From Parvibaculaceae bacterium PLY_AMNH_Bact1 (GTDB taxonomy: Bacteria; Pseudomonadota; Alphaproteobacteria; Parvibaculales; Parvibaculaceae): a DNA stretch of 64,000 nucleotides. Position 1 is the first letter of the stretch. Every line of letters starts with the position of its first letter. Below the pieces are notes generated by a model. It was given only the letters and a program-made list of their open reading frames with translations, had not been told where the DNA came from and made no database searches. The DNA lies in contig CP126168.1 in the NCBI GenBank assembly GCA_032881465.1, forward strand, positions 1,550,001 to 1,614,000, in the 5' to 3' direction. Made by a program: the position numbers and the translations under genes. Below are positions 10,927 to 19,669 of the stretch, piece by piece.

Positions 10927-11709
10927 ATGAACTGTCACAAGGTGGACTACACGATCATCGGCGATGATATGCAGCTGGTCGAGATCGAACTTGATCCCGG
11001 CGAGACCGTCGTCGCAGAAGCGGGGGCCATGAATTATATGGAAGATGGCATCGAATTCGAGACACGTCTTGGCGATGGCTCTAAACCTGATGAAGGTGTG
11101 ATGGGGAAGCTGTTTTCAGCCGCCAAACGCACCTTTACCGGTGAGTCCCTCTTCATGACCCACTTCACCAATCAGGGGTCCAAGAAGGCGTCAGCTGCCT
11201 TTGCAGCCCCCTTCCCCGGCAAGATCGTTGCGCTCAACCAGGCGATGACTGGCGAAGTTCTCTGCCAAAAAGACTCTTTCCTCGCAGCGGCGCTTGGCAC
11301 CAGTATTGATATCGCTTTTCAAAAGAAGCTGGGCGCTGGTTTTTTCGGGGGCGAAGGATTTATCCTTCAGCGCTTACAAGGGGACGGCATGGCCTTCGTG
11401 CATGCCGGAGGCACGATCGTTGAAAAGAAGCTCAACGGTGAAAAGCTTCGCGTAGACACTGGCTGCATCGTGGCCTTCACCCCATCGCTTGACTACAACA
11501 TTGAGCGTGCAGGTGGCTTGAAGTCGATGGTTTTTGGCGGCGAAGGTCTCTTTCTGGCAACCCTGCAGGGGACCGGTACCGTATGGCTCCAAAGCCTGCC
11601 CTTCTCACGTCTGGCTGATCGTGTGCTGGAACATGCACCATCTGCAGGCGGTACCGATCAGGGTGAAGGCTCACTCCTGGGCGGCGCCTCACGCATATTT
11701 GAGAAGTAG
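10927..11709 (+). CDS. TIGR00266 / AIM24 family protein
   Basis: Beta-rich protein of the AIM24/TIGR00266 family, 260 aa, function unknown. [30 protein letters not shown] is the family's N-terminal signature, and the Gly-rich turns around [21 protein letters not shown] and [15 protein letters not shown] show its repeated beta-helix-like lobes. ATG 10927 is chosen because GGGAGAAGA precedes it; a longer frame to 10864 overlaps the carboxylase end and has no family sense. It lies 22 bases after the carboxylase and is probably cotranscribed. Confidence 0.85.
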   Translation: MNCHKVDYTIIGDDMQLVEIELDPGETVVAEAGAMNYMEDGIEFETRLGDGSKPDEGVMGKLFSAAKRTFTGESLFMTHFTNQGSKKASAAFAAPFPGKIVALNQAMTGEVLCQKDSFLAAALGTSIDIAFQKKLGAGFFGGEGFILQRLQGDGMAFVHAGGTIVEKKLNGEKLRVDTGCIVAFTPSLDYNIERAGGLKSMVFGGEGLFLATLQGTGTVWLQSLPFSRLADRVLEHAPSAGGTDQGEGSLLGGASRIFEK

Positions 11710-11713
11710 AAAT

Positions 11714-12130
11714 CTAGCCAGCAGGCTGTGATGGTCGTCCGAGCTTAAAGGTAGCACTGGCTCGGGCGACGAGCTCACCGTCCTCACGGCGGAGTTCCGC
11801 TTCAGCGAAGGCAATGGACTTGCCTCGGTGACGAACCCAACCCTCGCCGATAAGCGTCCCCTGGTCTGCACGACCAAGAAAACTTGTTTTGAGTTCTAGT
11901 GTGACTTGAGGTGTCGGTGTGCTTGTTGTTGAGCGCACAGCGTGACCGCACAGGCCATCTAACATGGCGGCAAGAAACCCCCCATAAATGCGCCCACCGC
12001 GGTTGACGAAGTTTTCGCCAGCAACATAGGACGCCTTGATATAGCCGCGTTCTGGATCGAGTTCTAAAACTTTTTTGCCGAGTGTCACCGCAGCAGGCGA
12101 CTCCCAGTCGACAGGAGGAAGGTCATTCAT
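11714..12130 (-). CDS. PaaI-family hotdog-fold thioesterase
   Basis: Small acyl-CoA thioesterase-like protein, 138 aa. The hotdog-fold core is visible as RGGRIYGGFLAAMLDGLCGHAV, with the GG-x-x-AA-x-x-D pattern of PaaI-type enzymes, followed by VTLELKTSFLGRADQGTLIGEGWVRHRG. It probably releases free acids from CoA esters. It is 9 bases downstream of the secreted-protein gene on the same strand and converges on the AIM24-type gene with a 4-base gap. Confidence 0.85.
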   Translation of the reverse strand: MNDLPPVDWESPAAVTLGKKVLELDPERGYIKASYVAGENFVNRGGRIYGGFLAAMLDGLCGHAVRSTTSTPTPQVTLELKTSFLGRADQGTLIGEGWVRHRGKSIAFAEAELRREDGELVARASATFKLGRPSQPAG

Positions 12131-12139
12131 GGAGGGATA

Positions 12140-12532
12140 CTAAAACACCGGCTTGAAGTTCGCTACGTACTCTTGCGTGCACGCTGCTCTTTCTTCTGAC
12201 AAAATTTCATGACCCTCGGCGGCGCAATGCCGGTCTGCTCGAAACCGAGCGACGCCTTTGTTGGTGCAGCCCTTGAGGTCCGGGTCGTAGAGGAAGACAC
12301 AGATTGCCACTATGTACTTCTCCTCGCAGGGCAACTCAATCATGTAGCGCTGTTCCTGCGCACTCCTCCGGCTCCACCAACCATCTCCGGCTGATCGGTT
12401 CCCCTGTGTCGGACTGTCGAGACAGTGTCGAAACTCGTCATAAGTCGGTTCCGCCGCCGCTGGTGATCCAACCAATGATGAAAAGAAGACAATTGCACTG
12501 AGAAGCATGAAGACTTGAGAAAAAATGCGCAC
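12140..12532 (-). CDS. Small secreted cysteine-rich protein of unknown function
   Basis: Not recognised. 130 aa with a clear Sec signal peptide (hydrophobic residues 5-22, likely cleavage after AAA near residue 27). The mature part of about 103 residues contains six Cys, which suggests disulfides in the periplasm. GGAGGG lies 10-15 bases upstream of the ATG, which supports the start. It is followed at 9 bases by the thioesterase gene, which shows cotranscription rather than shared function. Confidence 0.65.
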   Translation of the reverse strand: MRIFSQVFMLLSAIVFFSSLVGSPAAAEPTYDEFRHCLDSPTQGNRSAGDGWWSRRSAQEQRYMIELPCEEKYIVAICVFLYDPDLKGCTNKGVARFRADRHCAAEGHEILSEERAACTQEYVANFKPVF

Positions 12533-12623
12533 GAAAACCCTCCTAGGAAACAGCCGCCGCCGCTTCAGGTAAGTTTATCGCAGTGGTCTCAAAAAAGTAA
12601 AGTCAGTTTACCAGTTTGAACTC

Positions 12624-13352
12624 TCAGCAGAGCTTTCGCTTATACATCTCGAAGACCTTTCCCCAGACCTGCTCTGCGGCGCCTTTCACATATGCCTCGC
12701 GTTCGGGGAAGCAAAATCCATGGCCCGTCCCTGGCCAAATGTCGAGCGTGTAGGACACGGAGTGTGCATCGAGTTCCGAGCGGAGATCCGGAATGACATT
12801 GTCCGGCACCCACTCGTCAGTTTCAGCAAAACCAAGATAGAGTTCGCCCTTCATGGCTGACGCAAGCTTGTGGGGGGTGTCCGGCGCATCAGTCACGATA
12901 CCAACCCCGTAGAGCGACGCAGAGGCCGCAAAATGATCCGGATATGTACCTGCAGCTGACACGACATATTGTCCACTCATACAATAGCCAATGCAGCCAA
13001 CTGGCCCCTGTTTGATCCGTGGGTCTTGCTGCATCCACGTTAGGATATCGTCAGTGTCAGACATGACCAGCGCATTGTTGAGGGAGCGCATGGCAGAAAA
13101 CATTTCCTCGCGCACGGCATCATCTGCCTTTGCCATATCGAAGCGAAGACGCCCGAGGCGGTAATACATATCTGGGAGCAGAACGGTATAGCCCTCGGCT
13201 GCGATGCGCCGCGCGAAACCGAAAAGTTCCTCGCGGATGCCAGGCGCATCCATGTATATGACGACAGGCGGTCTCGCGCCGTCGTCATGGGAGACCACAA
13301 GCGTTTCCATGTCACCATCACCTGTTTTGATGGAGAGGATTTCTTCGTTCAT
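12624..13352 (-). CDS. Dienelactone hydrolase family protein
   Basis: Alpha/beta hydrolase of the dienelactone hydrolase family, 242 aa. The Cys nucleophile is in GCIGYCMSGQY (near residue 125), the Asp in FAETDEWV and the His in GTGHGF, so the Cys-Asp-His triad is complete. It probably opens a lactone or cleaves an ester in a catabolic route. The frame runs on upstream to 13628, but MNEEILSIKTGDGD at 13352 fits the family length, and a terminator at 13381-13410 lies in the extension. Confidence 0.87.
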   Translation of the reverse strand: MNEEILSIKTGDGDMETLVVSHDDGARPPVVIYMDAPGIREELFGFARRIAAEGYTVLLPDMYYRLGRLRFDMAKADDAVREEMFSAMRSLNNALVMSDTDDILTWMQQDPRIKQGPVGCIGYCMSGQYVVSAAGTYPDHFAASASLYGVGIVTDAPDTPHKLASAMKGELYLGFAETDEWVPDNVIPDLRSELDAHSVSYTLDIWPGTGHGFCFPEREAYVKGAAEQVWGKVFEMYKRKLC

Positions 13353-13380
13353 CGCAGACCCCGACACTGGTTTCAGAGTA

Positions 13381-13410
13381 AAAAAAGGGGTCGGAAACCT
13401 TCCGACCCTT
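13381..13410 (-). terminator. Rho-independent terminator after the GST gene
   Basis: On the - strand GGGTCGGA / TCCGACCC (arms 13401-13408 and 13388-13395) form an 8-bp stem with a 5-nt loop, followed by a run of seven or more T. It lies directly downstream of the glutathione transferase gene and insulates the hydrolase gene. Confidence 0.85.
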
Positions 13411-13419
13411 GAACCTGTC

Positions 13420-14037
13420 TTATGCAGCCGCTGCCACACTTGGCCGGGCTTGTACGCGGTCGTACCACGCAACAATGTTCTTGTTGTTTGGATCAATCGG
13501 TTGCCCGACAGATGCGCCAAATTCAAGGAAGCCGAACAGAAGAACATCAGCCAAAGTAAATCGGTCCCCGGCAATCCACTGTTTTCCTTCAAGTTGCTCA
13601 TTGAGCCACTTGATTTTGTCCTGCGCAACAGCTTTCAAGCCATCAGCGGCTTCCGGCAGGCACCGAAAACGATCTTGAAACATAGGCAGGCCTTCAGAGA
13701 ACCGAAACCCATTTGCCAGAGGTTCACAAATTCCGAGATCAACCCGGCGAACCCACTTGCGTGTCTCTGCCCGTTCTTCTGCAGTCGCGCCAACAAGCGC
13801 AGGTGTAGGTTGATGCTCCTCAAGATATTCGCAGATTGCAGTGATCTCAGTGACAATGTCGCCATTGTCGAGGGCAAGTGCGGGGAGCTGACCGGCGGGG
13901 TTCACTTTGAGGTAGTCAGCCTGACGGTTTGCACCTGCCATGATGTCGATTTCTTCGAAGGGCAGTTCAATCCCCTTTTCAGCCATGAAGATTTTTACGA
14001 CCCGAGGGTTTGGCCCGATGGAGTTATAGAGTTTCAT
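13420..14037 (-). CDS. Glutathione S-transferase family protein
   Basis: 205-aa GST. The thioredoxin-like N-domain runs MKLYNSIGPNPRVVKIFMAEKG to about residue 78, with the glutathione-binding cis-Pro in NPAGQLPAL and Asp/Glu-Ile-Thr (VTEITAICEYLEE). The helical C-domain ends with the N-capping motif FTLADVLLFGFLEF. Likely detoxifies electrophiles or helps in aromatic degradation. GGGAG stands 9 bases before the ATG. The single-gene transcript ends at the terminator just downstream. Confidence 0.9.
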   Translation of the reverse strand: MKLYNSIGPNPRVVKIFMAEKGIELPFEEIDIMAGANRQADYLKVNPAGQLPALALDNGDIVTEITAICEYLEEHQPTPALVGATAEERAETRKWVRRVDLGICEPLANGFRFSEGLPMFQDRFRCLPEAADGLKAVAQDKIKWLNEQLEGKQWIAGDRFTLADVLLFGFLEFGASVGQPIDPNNKNIVAWYDRVQARPSVAAAA

Positions 14038-14233
14038 ATGACAGCGCTCCCTGTGTGTGACTTGGTTTTGATTGGATAGAGTCTTAGCCGATGAAGAGCT
14101 ACATCGCTACATATTCGCAAAATGAGTTGCAGAGCGAGTTCGCGGATTTGTTGCAAATTGGCTCTCGCCAGTAGCGGTGCGTCTGGTATGACTTAGGCAT
14201 CGAAATTCCCAATTGTCCAAACTCGTTAGGCGA

Positions 14234-15514
14234 ATGACAGAAAACGCGACGTCAGCCAGGTCTTCCAGCAGACCGCCCATCTTCTATGGATGGTACATTG
14301 TGTTCGCAGCTTTCGTCGTGATGACGGTTTCTGCCGGTTTTGGCTTTTACAACCTCTCGGTTTATCTGGAAGCGTTTGTCGATGAGCGCGGCTTTTCTGT
14401 TGGCTACACATCAGGAGCGACCGCAGCCTTTTTTGTTTCATCGGGTGTGGCCGGCCTTGGGGTCGGATGGCTTATCGAGCGGTACGATCCAAGATGGACA
14501 ATCGCGGGAGGTGCGGTGCTTGCCGGTCTGGTTTTAGCTGGTGCGGGGTGGGTCAATGAACTCTGGCAGCTCTATCTTTTCTATGTACTCTTCGGCGTGG
14601 GGTATTCAGCTTGTGCGCTTCTCCCCTGCACCACTCTCGTTGCTCGGTGGTTTGAGAAGAAGCGCTCTGTTGCTTTGTCCGTTGCCTCAACGGGTTTATC
14701 TCTAGGTGGTATCTTGCTCACACCGATCTCAGCGGAGTTGATTGAACAACTCGGTCTTGGGGGCGCTGCTCCCTGGCTTGGCACAGGCCTCTTCTTTGGT
14801 ATCGCCCCTGTCGCAATTCTGCTCTTCCGCCCGAGCCCCGCATCCATGGGACTGGCAGTAGATGGTGGTGATGTTCCCGTAAGTTCACAGAGCGGTGAGC
14901 AGACAGTCAGTGGCGTCCCCTATCATGTGGCCGTTCGCAGCCGCTTTTTTGTCCTTGCGACGATTACTTTCATGACGTCCATGATGGCCCAGGTAGGCTC
15001 CATCGCTCATCAATTCTCTTTGGTGGCAGGTCGTGCAGATGATCGCGATTTGGCTGCCCTGGCGGTATCGGTGATGGCGGGTCTAAGTATAGCCGGACGC
15101 CTCGTCGGCGGTTGGGTTCTCCCCCACATCTCGTCGCGGCTCTTCATGGGCGGTCTCTTGATCGCACAGGCAATCGCATTGAGTCTCTACGCTTTTGCGG
15201 CAACGCCGACCACATTGCTGATGGTCGCGGCAATGTTCGGCGTGACCGTAGGCAATTTGCTGATGATGCAGCCATTGCTGATTGCAGAAGCCTTTGGCAC
15301 GGTGGCGTATGCACGTATCTATTCCACCTCTCAACTATTTACGACCCTTGGCGTTGCCAGCGGACCTGCCGTATACGGTCTGATTTATGAAGCAGCGAAC
15401 GGATACACTGCCTCTTTTCTTTATGGTGCTGCTGCCTCGATCATTGGTCTCATGGCAATCCTGGCAGCTGGTCCTGTCGAACAAGCACTAGAAAAACAAA
15501 AACAAGAGGAATGA
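14234..15514 (+). CDS. MFS transporter, oxalate/formate- or monocarboxylate-type
   Basis: Twelve-helix major facilitator, about 426 aa from ATG 14234 (a TTG at 14213 is an alternative). The N-terminus PPIFYGWYIVFAAFVVMTVSAGFGFYN and the central AGLSIAGRLVGGWVLPHISSR resemble oxalate/formate antiporters and monocarboxylate carriers, so a small organic acid is the likely cargo. It overlaps or abuts the next gene (TGA at 15512), and with the malyl-CoA-lyase-like gene the run suggests uptake and use of a carboxylic acid. Confidence 0.85.
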   Translation: MTENATSARSSSRPPIFYGWYIVFAAFVVMTVSAGFGFYNLSVYLEAFVDERGFSVGYTSGATAAFFVSSGVAGLGVGWLIERYDPRWTIAGGAVLAGLVLAGAGWVNELWQLYLFYVLFGVGYSACALLPCTTLVARWFEKKRSVALSVASTGLSLGGILLTPISAELIEQLGLGGAAPWLGTGLFFGIAPVAILLFRPSPASMGLAVDGGDVPVSSQSGEQTVSGVPYHVAVRSRFFVLATITFMTSMMAQVGSIAHQFSLVAGRADDRDLAALAVSVMAGLSIAGRLVGGWVLPHISSRLFMGGLLIAQAIALSLYAFAATPTTLLMVAAMFGVTVGNLLMMQPLLIAEAFGTVAYARIYSTSQLFTTLGVASGPAVYGLIYEAANGYTASFLYGAAASIIGLMAILAAGPVEQALEKQKQEE

Positions 15515-15516
15515 CC

Positions 15517-16080
15517 ATGTCCGATTTCGGTTCGGGAATAGAACTAAACAAACCAGCCTTTATCCATCCAACTACCCTCATCTATGGAAAAGTCTTTGTC
15601 GACGAGGGAGCGTCGCTTTGGCCCTACACGGTCATCCGGAGTGAGATGTATGAGGTACGAATTGGCAAACGCACTAACATCCAAGACTTCGTGATGATCC
15701 ACGTTGGCAACAACACGCCGACTATTATTGGAGACAATTGTTCAATCACGCACCACTGCACCATTCATGGTGCAGAGATCGGCGATAATTGCCTGATCGG
15801 GATTAACTCAACGATCATGGACGGCGCCAAGATCGGGAAGAATTGTATCATTGGCGGCCACACTATCGTGACCGAAGGAACAATTATTCCCGACAATTCC
15901 ATCGTCGTGGGGTCGCCTGGCAAAGTCGTCAAAGAGCGTGACAGCTCAAAAGCAAATATCATGAATGCGGCTTTCTACTACGAGAATGCAAAAGCCTATT
16001 CAAAAGGCGAAGATCGCGTTTCCGAGACCGCTGAGTTCAAAGCCGCAATGGCGCGCGCGCAAGAAGCTCTAACCGCCTGA
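15517..16080 (+). CDS. Gamma-carbonic-anhydrase-like hexapeptide-repeat protein
   Basis: Left-handed beta-helix protein, about 187 aa. Hexapeptide repeats run from about residue 15 to 125 (for example IGKRTNIQDFVMIHVG, IGDNCSITHHCTIHG, IGDNCLIGINSTI). Three His at positions expected for the gamma-carbonic-anhydrase metal site are present (MIHVG and THHCTIHG). It may hydrate CO2 or act on a CoA ester as in CaiE/PaaY. ATG 15517 is preferred over ATG 15511 because GAGGA ends at 15510 and leaves a 6-base spacer; either way it is coupled to the MFS gene. Confidence 0.82.
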   Translation: MSDFGSGIELNKPAFIHPTTLIYGKVFVDEGASLWPYTVIRSEMYEVRIGKRTNIQDFVMIHVGNNTPTIIGDNCSITHHCTIHGAEIGDNCLIGINSTIMDGAKIGKNCIIGGHTIVTEGTIIPDNSIVVGSPGKVVKERDSSKANIMNAAFYYENAKAYSKGEDRVSETAEFKAAMARAQEALTA

Positions 16081-16125
16081 TTTCCAAAAGAAAATTGAAA
16101 CTGGTAGAATTGCTGCGCGCGCATT

Positions 16126-17208
16126 ATGCTGCGCCGCAAACTGACACCAAACATGTGGATTCCCATGAAACTCCCAGCATCGTTCTACAAGCCCCTCTCC
16201 ATCGGTGCGCCGGCACCTTTCCAAGAGTTGCCCTTGGCTCTCGAACGGATGATCCACTTCTTTCCTGCACACAATGAAAAGGTGCACGCAAAGATCCCGG
16301 ATCTCATTCCAAAGGTGGATGTCATTCTTGGAAACTTGGAAGACGCCATCCCTGCAGATGCCAAAGAAGCCGCGCGCGCGGGATTTATCAAGGTGGCAAG
16401 CGAGAATGAGTTTGGGAACACAGGGCTTTGGACCCGGGTGAACGCGCTTAACAGCCCCTGGGCTCTTGACGATATTGTAGAGATTGTCAGCTCAGTTGGA
16501 GACAAGCTTGACGTGATTATGTTGCCCAAAGTGGAAGGTGTGTGGGACATCCACTATGCGGATCAACTGCTGGCGCAGCTTGAAGCAAAGCATGGCGTCA
16601 AAAAGCCGATCCTCATTCACGCCATCCTGGAGACCGCGCAGGGTGTGAAGAATGTAAACGAGATTGCGGCGGCTAGCCCACGTATGCATGGCATGAGCTT
16701 AGGCCCCGCCGACCTTGCCGCGTCACGTGGAATGAAAACGACGCGCGTTGGTGGCGGACACCCCTCCTACGGCGTGATTGAAGATCCCAAAGAGGATGGT
16801 AGCAATCGGGTCTTCGCACAGCAGGATCTATGGCATTACACAGTCGCTCGAATGGTGGATGCGTGCCTCTCCAACGGTATTCGCCCGTTCTATGGTCCAT
16901 TTGGTGATATTCAGGACACGGATGCCTGTGAAGTTCAGTTCCGGAACTCGTTCCTGCTCGGATGTGTTGGTGCCTGGTCTCTCCATCCCGTGCAGATCGA
17001 TATTGCGAAGAAGGTCTTCAGCCCTGATGTGGATGAGGTACAGTTTGCTCTGCGCATCCTGGAAGCCATGCCCGACGGCACCGGCGCTGTCATGCTGGAT
17101 GGCAAAATGCAGGACGACGCAACCTGGAAACAGGCGAAGGTGATTGTCGACCTCGCCAAACGTGTTGCAGAAAGAGATCCGGCGCTCGGCGAAGCCTACG
17201 GCCTCTAA
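16126..17208 (+). CDS. HpcH/HpaI-CitE family lyase, malyl-CoA-lyase-like
   Basis: TIM-barrel CoA-ester lyase, 360 aa. [15 protein letters not shown] carries the Mg-binding and CoA-contact acidic motif, and [45 protein letters not shown] and [11 protein letters not shown] follow in the order of L-malyl-CoA / beta-methylmalyl-CoA lyases. It probably cleaves a malyl-type thioester into acetyl- or propionyl-CoA plus glyoxylate. The start is uncertain: ATG 16126, 16156 or 16168 are possible and none has a strong ribosome-binding site. Confidence 0.82.
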   Translation: MLRRKLTPNMWIPMKLPASFYKPLSIGAPAPFQELPLALERMIHFFPAHNEKVHAKIPDLIPKVDVILGNLEDAIPADAKEAARAGFIKVASENEFGNTGLWTRVNALNSPWALDDIVEIVSSVGDKLDVIMLPKVEGVWDIHYADQLLAQLEAKHGVKKPILIHAILETAQGVKNVNEIAAASPRMHGMSLGPADLAASRGMKTTRVGGGHPSYGVIEDPKEDGSNRVFAQQDLWHYTVARMVDACLSNGIRPFYGPFGDIQDTDACEVQFRNSFLLGCVGAWSLHPVQIDIAKKVFSPDVDEVQFALRILEAMPDGTGAVMLDGKMQDDATWKQAKVIVDLAKRVAERDPALGEAYGL

Positions 17209-17218
17209 TAGTCCAGCC

Positions 17219-18388
17219 TTAGCTGACTAACGGCTCTTCACATTCGACAAACGTATCGATCGCATCGAGAGCCGCAGATAGCGGGATGCGAGAGGCGTCG
17301 TCGTCACCATAGTCTCGCAGCGCATGGAGTATCTTCAGCCTTCTCGCCTGCGCGGCGTATTTTTCCGGGTCATGTCGGGTGAAAATGGAAACGAGCGGTG
17401 CGCCGCCGACCGCTAGCATATGGCCTGTCCCTGAATTGTTTGCGATTGCAGCAGACATATGGGCCGCCAGCGCCATCACCAACATTGGCCCTTTGATGTG
17501 TGGATAGGCGTCGGATCTATCCCACTCAGGCAGCAGCGCCTCAGGAACCTCCCGGCGCACCTGCTCCACCAGTTCGGCTTCGTCCGGTCCAAGGAGAAAC
17601 ACTGGCACGCGACCGACAGCCACCTGCGCGCGCCCGAGTTCAAAAAATCTGTCGATGGGCCATAGTTTCCGGCGGTCTCCTGCCCCTGGCGCTATGCCAA
17701 TATATGTATTCCCGGAGGGAAGCAGAGCGCTTGCCGCGTTTCGGTGTTCCTCCGAGAGGTCGAATATATTGGTGCCATCGTCTGCAGGTTGTGGGGAGAC
17801 CAGGTCCAACATGTTGATCAGCCCGCCAACAAAAGACGGATCGGGTTTGAAGTTTTTTGGCGGTTTCACATCCGAGAAAAAGAAATCCGCAGTTCCGGCG
17901 ATAAAGGTGGTGTGCGGTATGCGTTTCACGATCATCGTCCGCGCGACTAGGCGTTGAGTATCGATGATCAGGTCAAACCTGCGTCCAGGTAGAGGCGACC
18001 AGCTTGTGATCAGCTGATGTGTTTTGGCACCGATACCTGCATTCTCAATTACCTCATCGATGAACTTCGAAGCGACAGGCTTGAGAATACTTGCGTAAAC
18101 CGTTTTGCCAGTGCCCGCGACCCACGTAATTTTTGCATCAGGAAATCGTTGGCGTATCTGCTGCGCGAATTTGAGCTTCAAAATCCCATCGCCAATGACC
18201 TCCTCACAAGAATAGATGAGGACAGATTTTGGGTTGAGGGTGTGTACCGGCAGATTTTTCGAAGATGTATCTGACAATTGATCCCCGGATGTCAGTTTCT
18301 TGAGGGCTGCGCCTCTCACCTTTCTATAAACCGGTAATGCGCGGCAGACAATGGGCTGGTGCGGCAGGGAAACAGGGACCGCCCTCAC
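17219..18388 (-). CDS. Glycosyltransferase family 9 (heptosyltransferase-like) protein
   Basis: GT9-type protein of up to 389 aa. The GT-B core starts at KSVLIYSCEEVIGDGILKLKF, where the usual G-D-x-(I/V/L) donor-side loop is seen, and continues with YIGIAPGAGDRRKLWPIDRFFELG and IANNSGTGHMLAVGGAPLVSIF, the two GT9 C-domain signatures. Likely adds a sugar to lipopolysaccharide or another glycan. The GTG at 18388 has no ribosome-binding site and lies inside a strong hairpin; TTG 18277 with GGGG five bases upstream is an alternative start. It follows the Old Yellow Enzyme gene by 26 bases. Confidence 0.8.
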   Translation of the reverse strand: MRAVPVSLPHQPIVCRALPVYRKVRGAALKKLTSGDQLSDTSSKNLPVHTLNPKSVLIYSCEEVIGDGILKLKFAQQIRQRFPDAKITWVAGTGKTVYASILKPVASKFIDEVIENAGIGAKTHQLITSWSPLPGRRFDLIIDTQRLVARTMIVKRIPHTTFIAGTADFFFSDVKPPKNFKPDPSFVGGLINMLDLVSPQPADDGTNIFDLSEEHRNAASALLPSGNTYIGIAPGAGDRRKLWPIDRFFELGRAQVAVGRVPVFLLGPDEAELVEQVRREVPEALLPEWDRSDAYPHIKGPMLVMALAAHMSAAIANNSGTGHMLAVGGAPLVSIFTRHDPEKYAAQARRLKILHALRDYGDDDASRIPLSAALDAIDTFVECEEPLVS

Positions 18389-18405
18389 CCAAAGGGCAGT
18401 CCCTG
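18373..18405 (-). terminator. GC-rich hairpin after the Old Yellow Enzyme gene, possible terminator
   Basis: On the - strand a 12-bp stem with one G-T pair (outer arms CAGGGAC / GTCCCTG) and a 9-nt loop is followed by only three T. It lies 10 bases past the Old Yellow Enzyme stop and overlaps the longest possible start of the GT9 gene, so it may act as a terminator or attenuator between the two. Confidence 0.4.
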
Positions 18406-18414
18406 GTCTTTGAA

Positions 18415-19521
18415 CTATGCGAGTTCTGTCATGGCCTCACGGGTGAACGTCTTCAGTTCATCGGCCCGACCATCGCGGATTTTATTCGCCCATTCAGGGT
18501 CAACCAGCAGAGCGCGACCAACGGCGACCATATCGAATTCATCCGCATTGAGGCGGTCCAGCAGCTTATCGATGCTGGTTGGCTCTGAACCTTCGCCAGC
18601 AAAGGCGGCGATAAATTCACCGGACAACCCAACGCTGCCCACGGTGATCGTGGGTTTGCCGGTGAGCTTCTTGGTCCACCCTGCTAGATTGAGATCCGAA
18701 CCCTCAAACTCTGGTTCCCAGAAGCGGCGCGTGGAACAGTGAAACACGTCCACGCCTGCATCTGACAACGGCTTCAGGAATGCGGCCAACTCTTCCGATG
18801 TCGGTGCGATCTTGTGGTCAAAATCCTGCTGTTTCCATTGGGAGAAACGGAGGATGAGCGGGTAGTCGTCCCCAACCTCGGATCGAACGGCGTTGATGAT
18901 GTCCACCGCAAACTTTGTTCGTGCGACAGCATCTTTGCCACCATATTCGTCGTCGCGCTGATTGGTTCCTTCCCAGAAGAACTGGTCAATCAGATAACCG
19001 TGGGCACCGTGAAGTTCAATACCGTCAAATCCAGCTTCGCGTGCTGCGCCGGCGGAGCGGCGGAAAGCATCGATACAAGCTTGGATGTCTTCAGGTGTCA
19101 TAGGCTCCGAAACCGGTTTACCCGGCACGAACAGACCGGAAGGACCAGCGCTTGGCTCCTCTGGGTTCGGCGCTTCTTTTTGGTTGCGCATGGTCCCCAC
19201 GTGCCAGAGCTGCGGCATGATCTTGCCACCTGCTTCGTGGACTTCGGAGACGACGTTTTTCCATCCCTCCATAGCTGCATTGCCATGGAATGCGGGGATT
19301 GTGTCCGCCATAGTCGACACGCGGTGCCCAACTGTGGTGCCTTCTGTGATGATAAGGCCAGTTCCACCTTCGGCACGGCGCCGGTAATAGGCTGCGACAT
19401 CTGCACCCGGGACTTCGCCAGGAGAGAAGTTCCGTGTCATAGGCGCCATAGCGATGCGGTTTGGAACCGTCAGGCCATTGAAGGTGAACGGCGAAAATAG
19501 CTTCTCAGTTGAGCTGCTCAT
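18415..19521 (-). CDS. NADH:flavin oxidoreductase, Old Yellow Enzyme family
   Basis: FMN-dependent ene-reductase, 368 aa. KLFSPFTFNGLTVPNRIAMAPMTRNF is the N-terminal flavin-binding strand, ELHGAHGYLIDQFFWEGTNQRDDEYGG holds the substrate-binding His and the family signature, and DEFDMVAVGRALLVDPEW the phosphate-binding end. Reduces activated C=C bonds of enones or similar compounds. AAGGA lies 7 bases before the ATG at 19521; the frame extends to 19722 without family sense. Confidence 0.92.
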   Translation of the reverse strand: MSSSTEKLFSPFTFNGLTVPNRIAMAPMTRNFSPGEVPGADVAAYYRRRAEGGTGLIITEGTTVGHRVSTMADTIPAFHGNAAMEGWKNVVSEVHEAGGKIMPQLWHVGTMRNQKEAPNPEEPSAGPSGLFVPGKPVSEPMTPEDIQACIDAFRRSAGAAREAGFDGIELHGAHGYLIDQFFWEGTNQRDDEYGGKDAVARTKFAVDIINAVRSEVGDDYPLILRFSQWKQQDFDHKIAPTSEELAAFLKPLSDAGVDVFHCSTRRFWEPEFEGSDLNLAGWTKKLTGKPTITVGSVGLSGEFIAAFAGEGSEPTSIDKLLDRLNADEFDMVAVGRALLVDPEWANKIRDGRADELKTFTREAMTELA

Positions 19522-19538
19522 GGAATTTTCCTTGTGAA

Positions 19539-19559
19539 GTGACCGGAGACCCCAGTCAC
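19539..19559. promoter_or_regulatory. Inverted repeat in divergent promoter, operator candidate
   Basis: GTGACCGG (19539-19546) and CCAGTCAC (19552-19559) pair over 8 positions with one mismatch, 18 bases upstream of the Old Yellow Enzyme ATG and 110 bases before the divergent deacetylase. Size and place suit a repressor site, but no regulator is encoded beside it. Confidence 0.25.
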
Positions 19560-19669
19560 GAATTTCGGTGTCGCGTATATTGCGTGACACCTGCGCAGGA
19601 TCAAGGGTGTTGGGAGTGTTTCTGCAGATTGGTGTAGAATTGCTCAAACAAGTGGGGACAGGAGAGAAT

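Noticed and set aside
13353-13628. N-terminal extension of the dienelactone hydrolase
   Set aside because: It would run through a clear terminator and into the antiparallel-free end of the GST gene, and adds 92 residues not found in the family.
14092-14175. 27-codon frame in the gap between the GST and MFS genes
   Set aside because: No ribosome-binding site, no hydrophobic or conserved-looking features, and length expected by chance.
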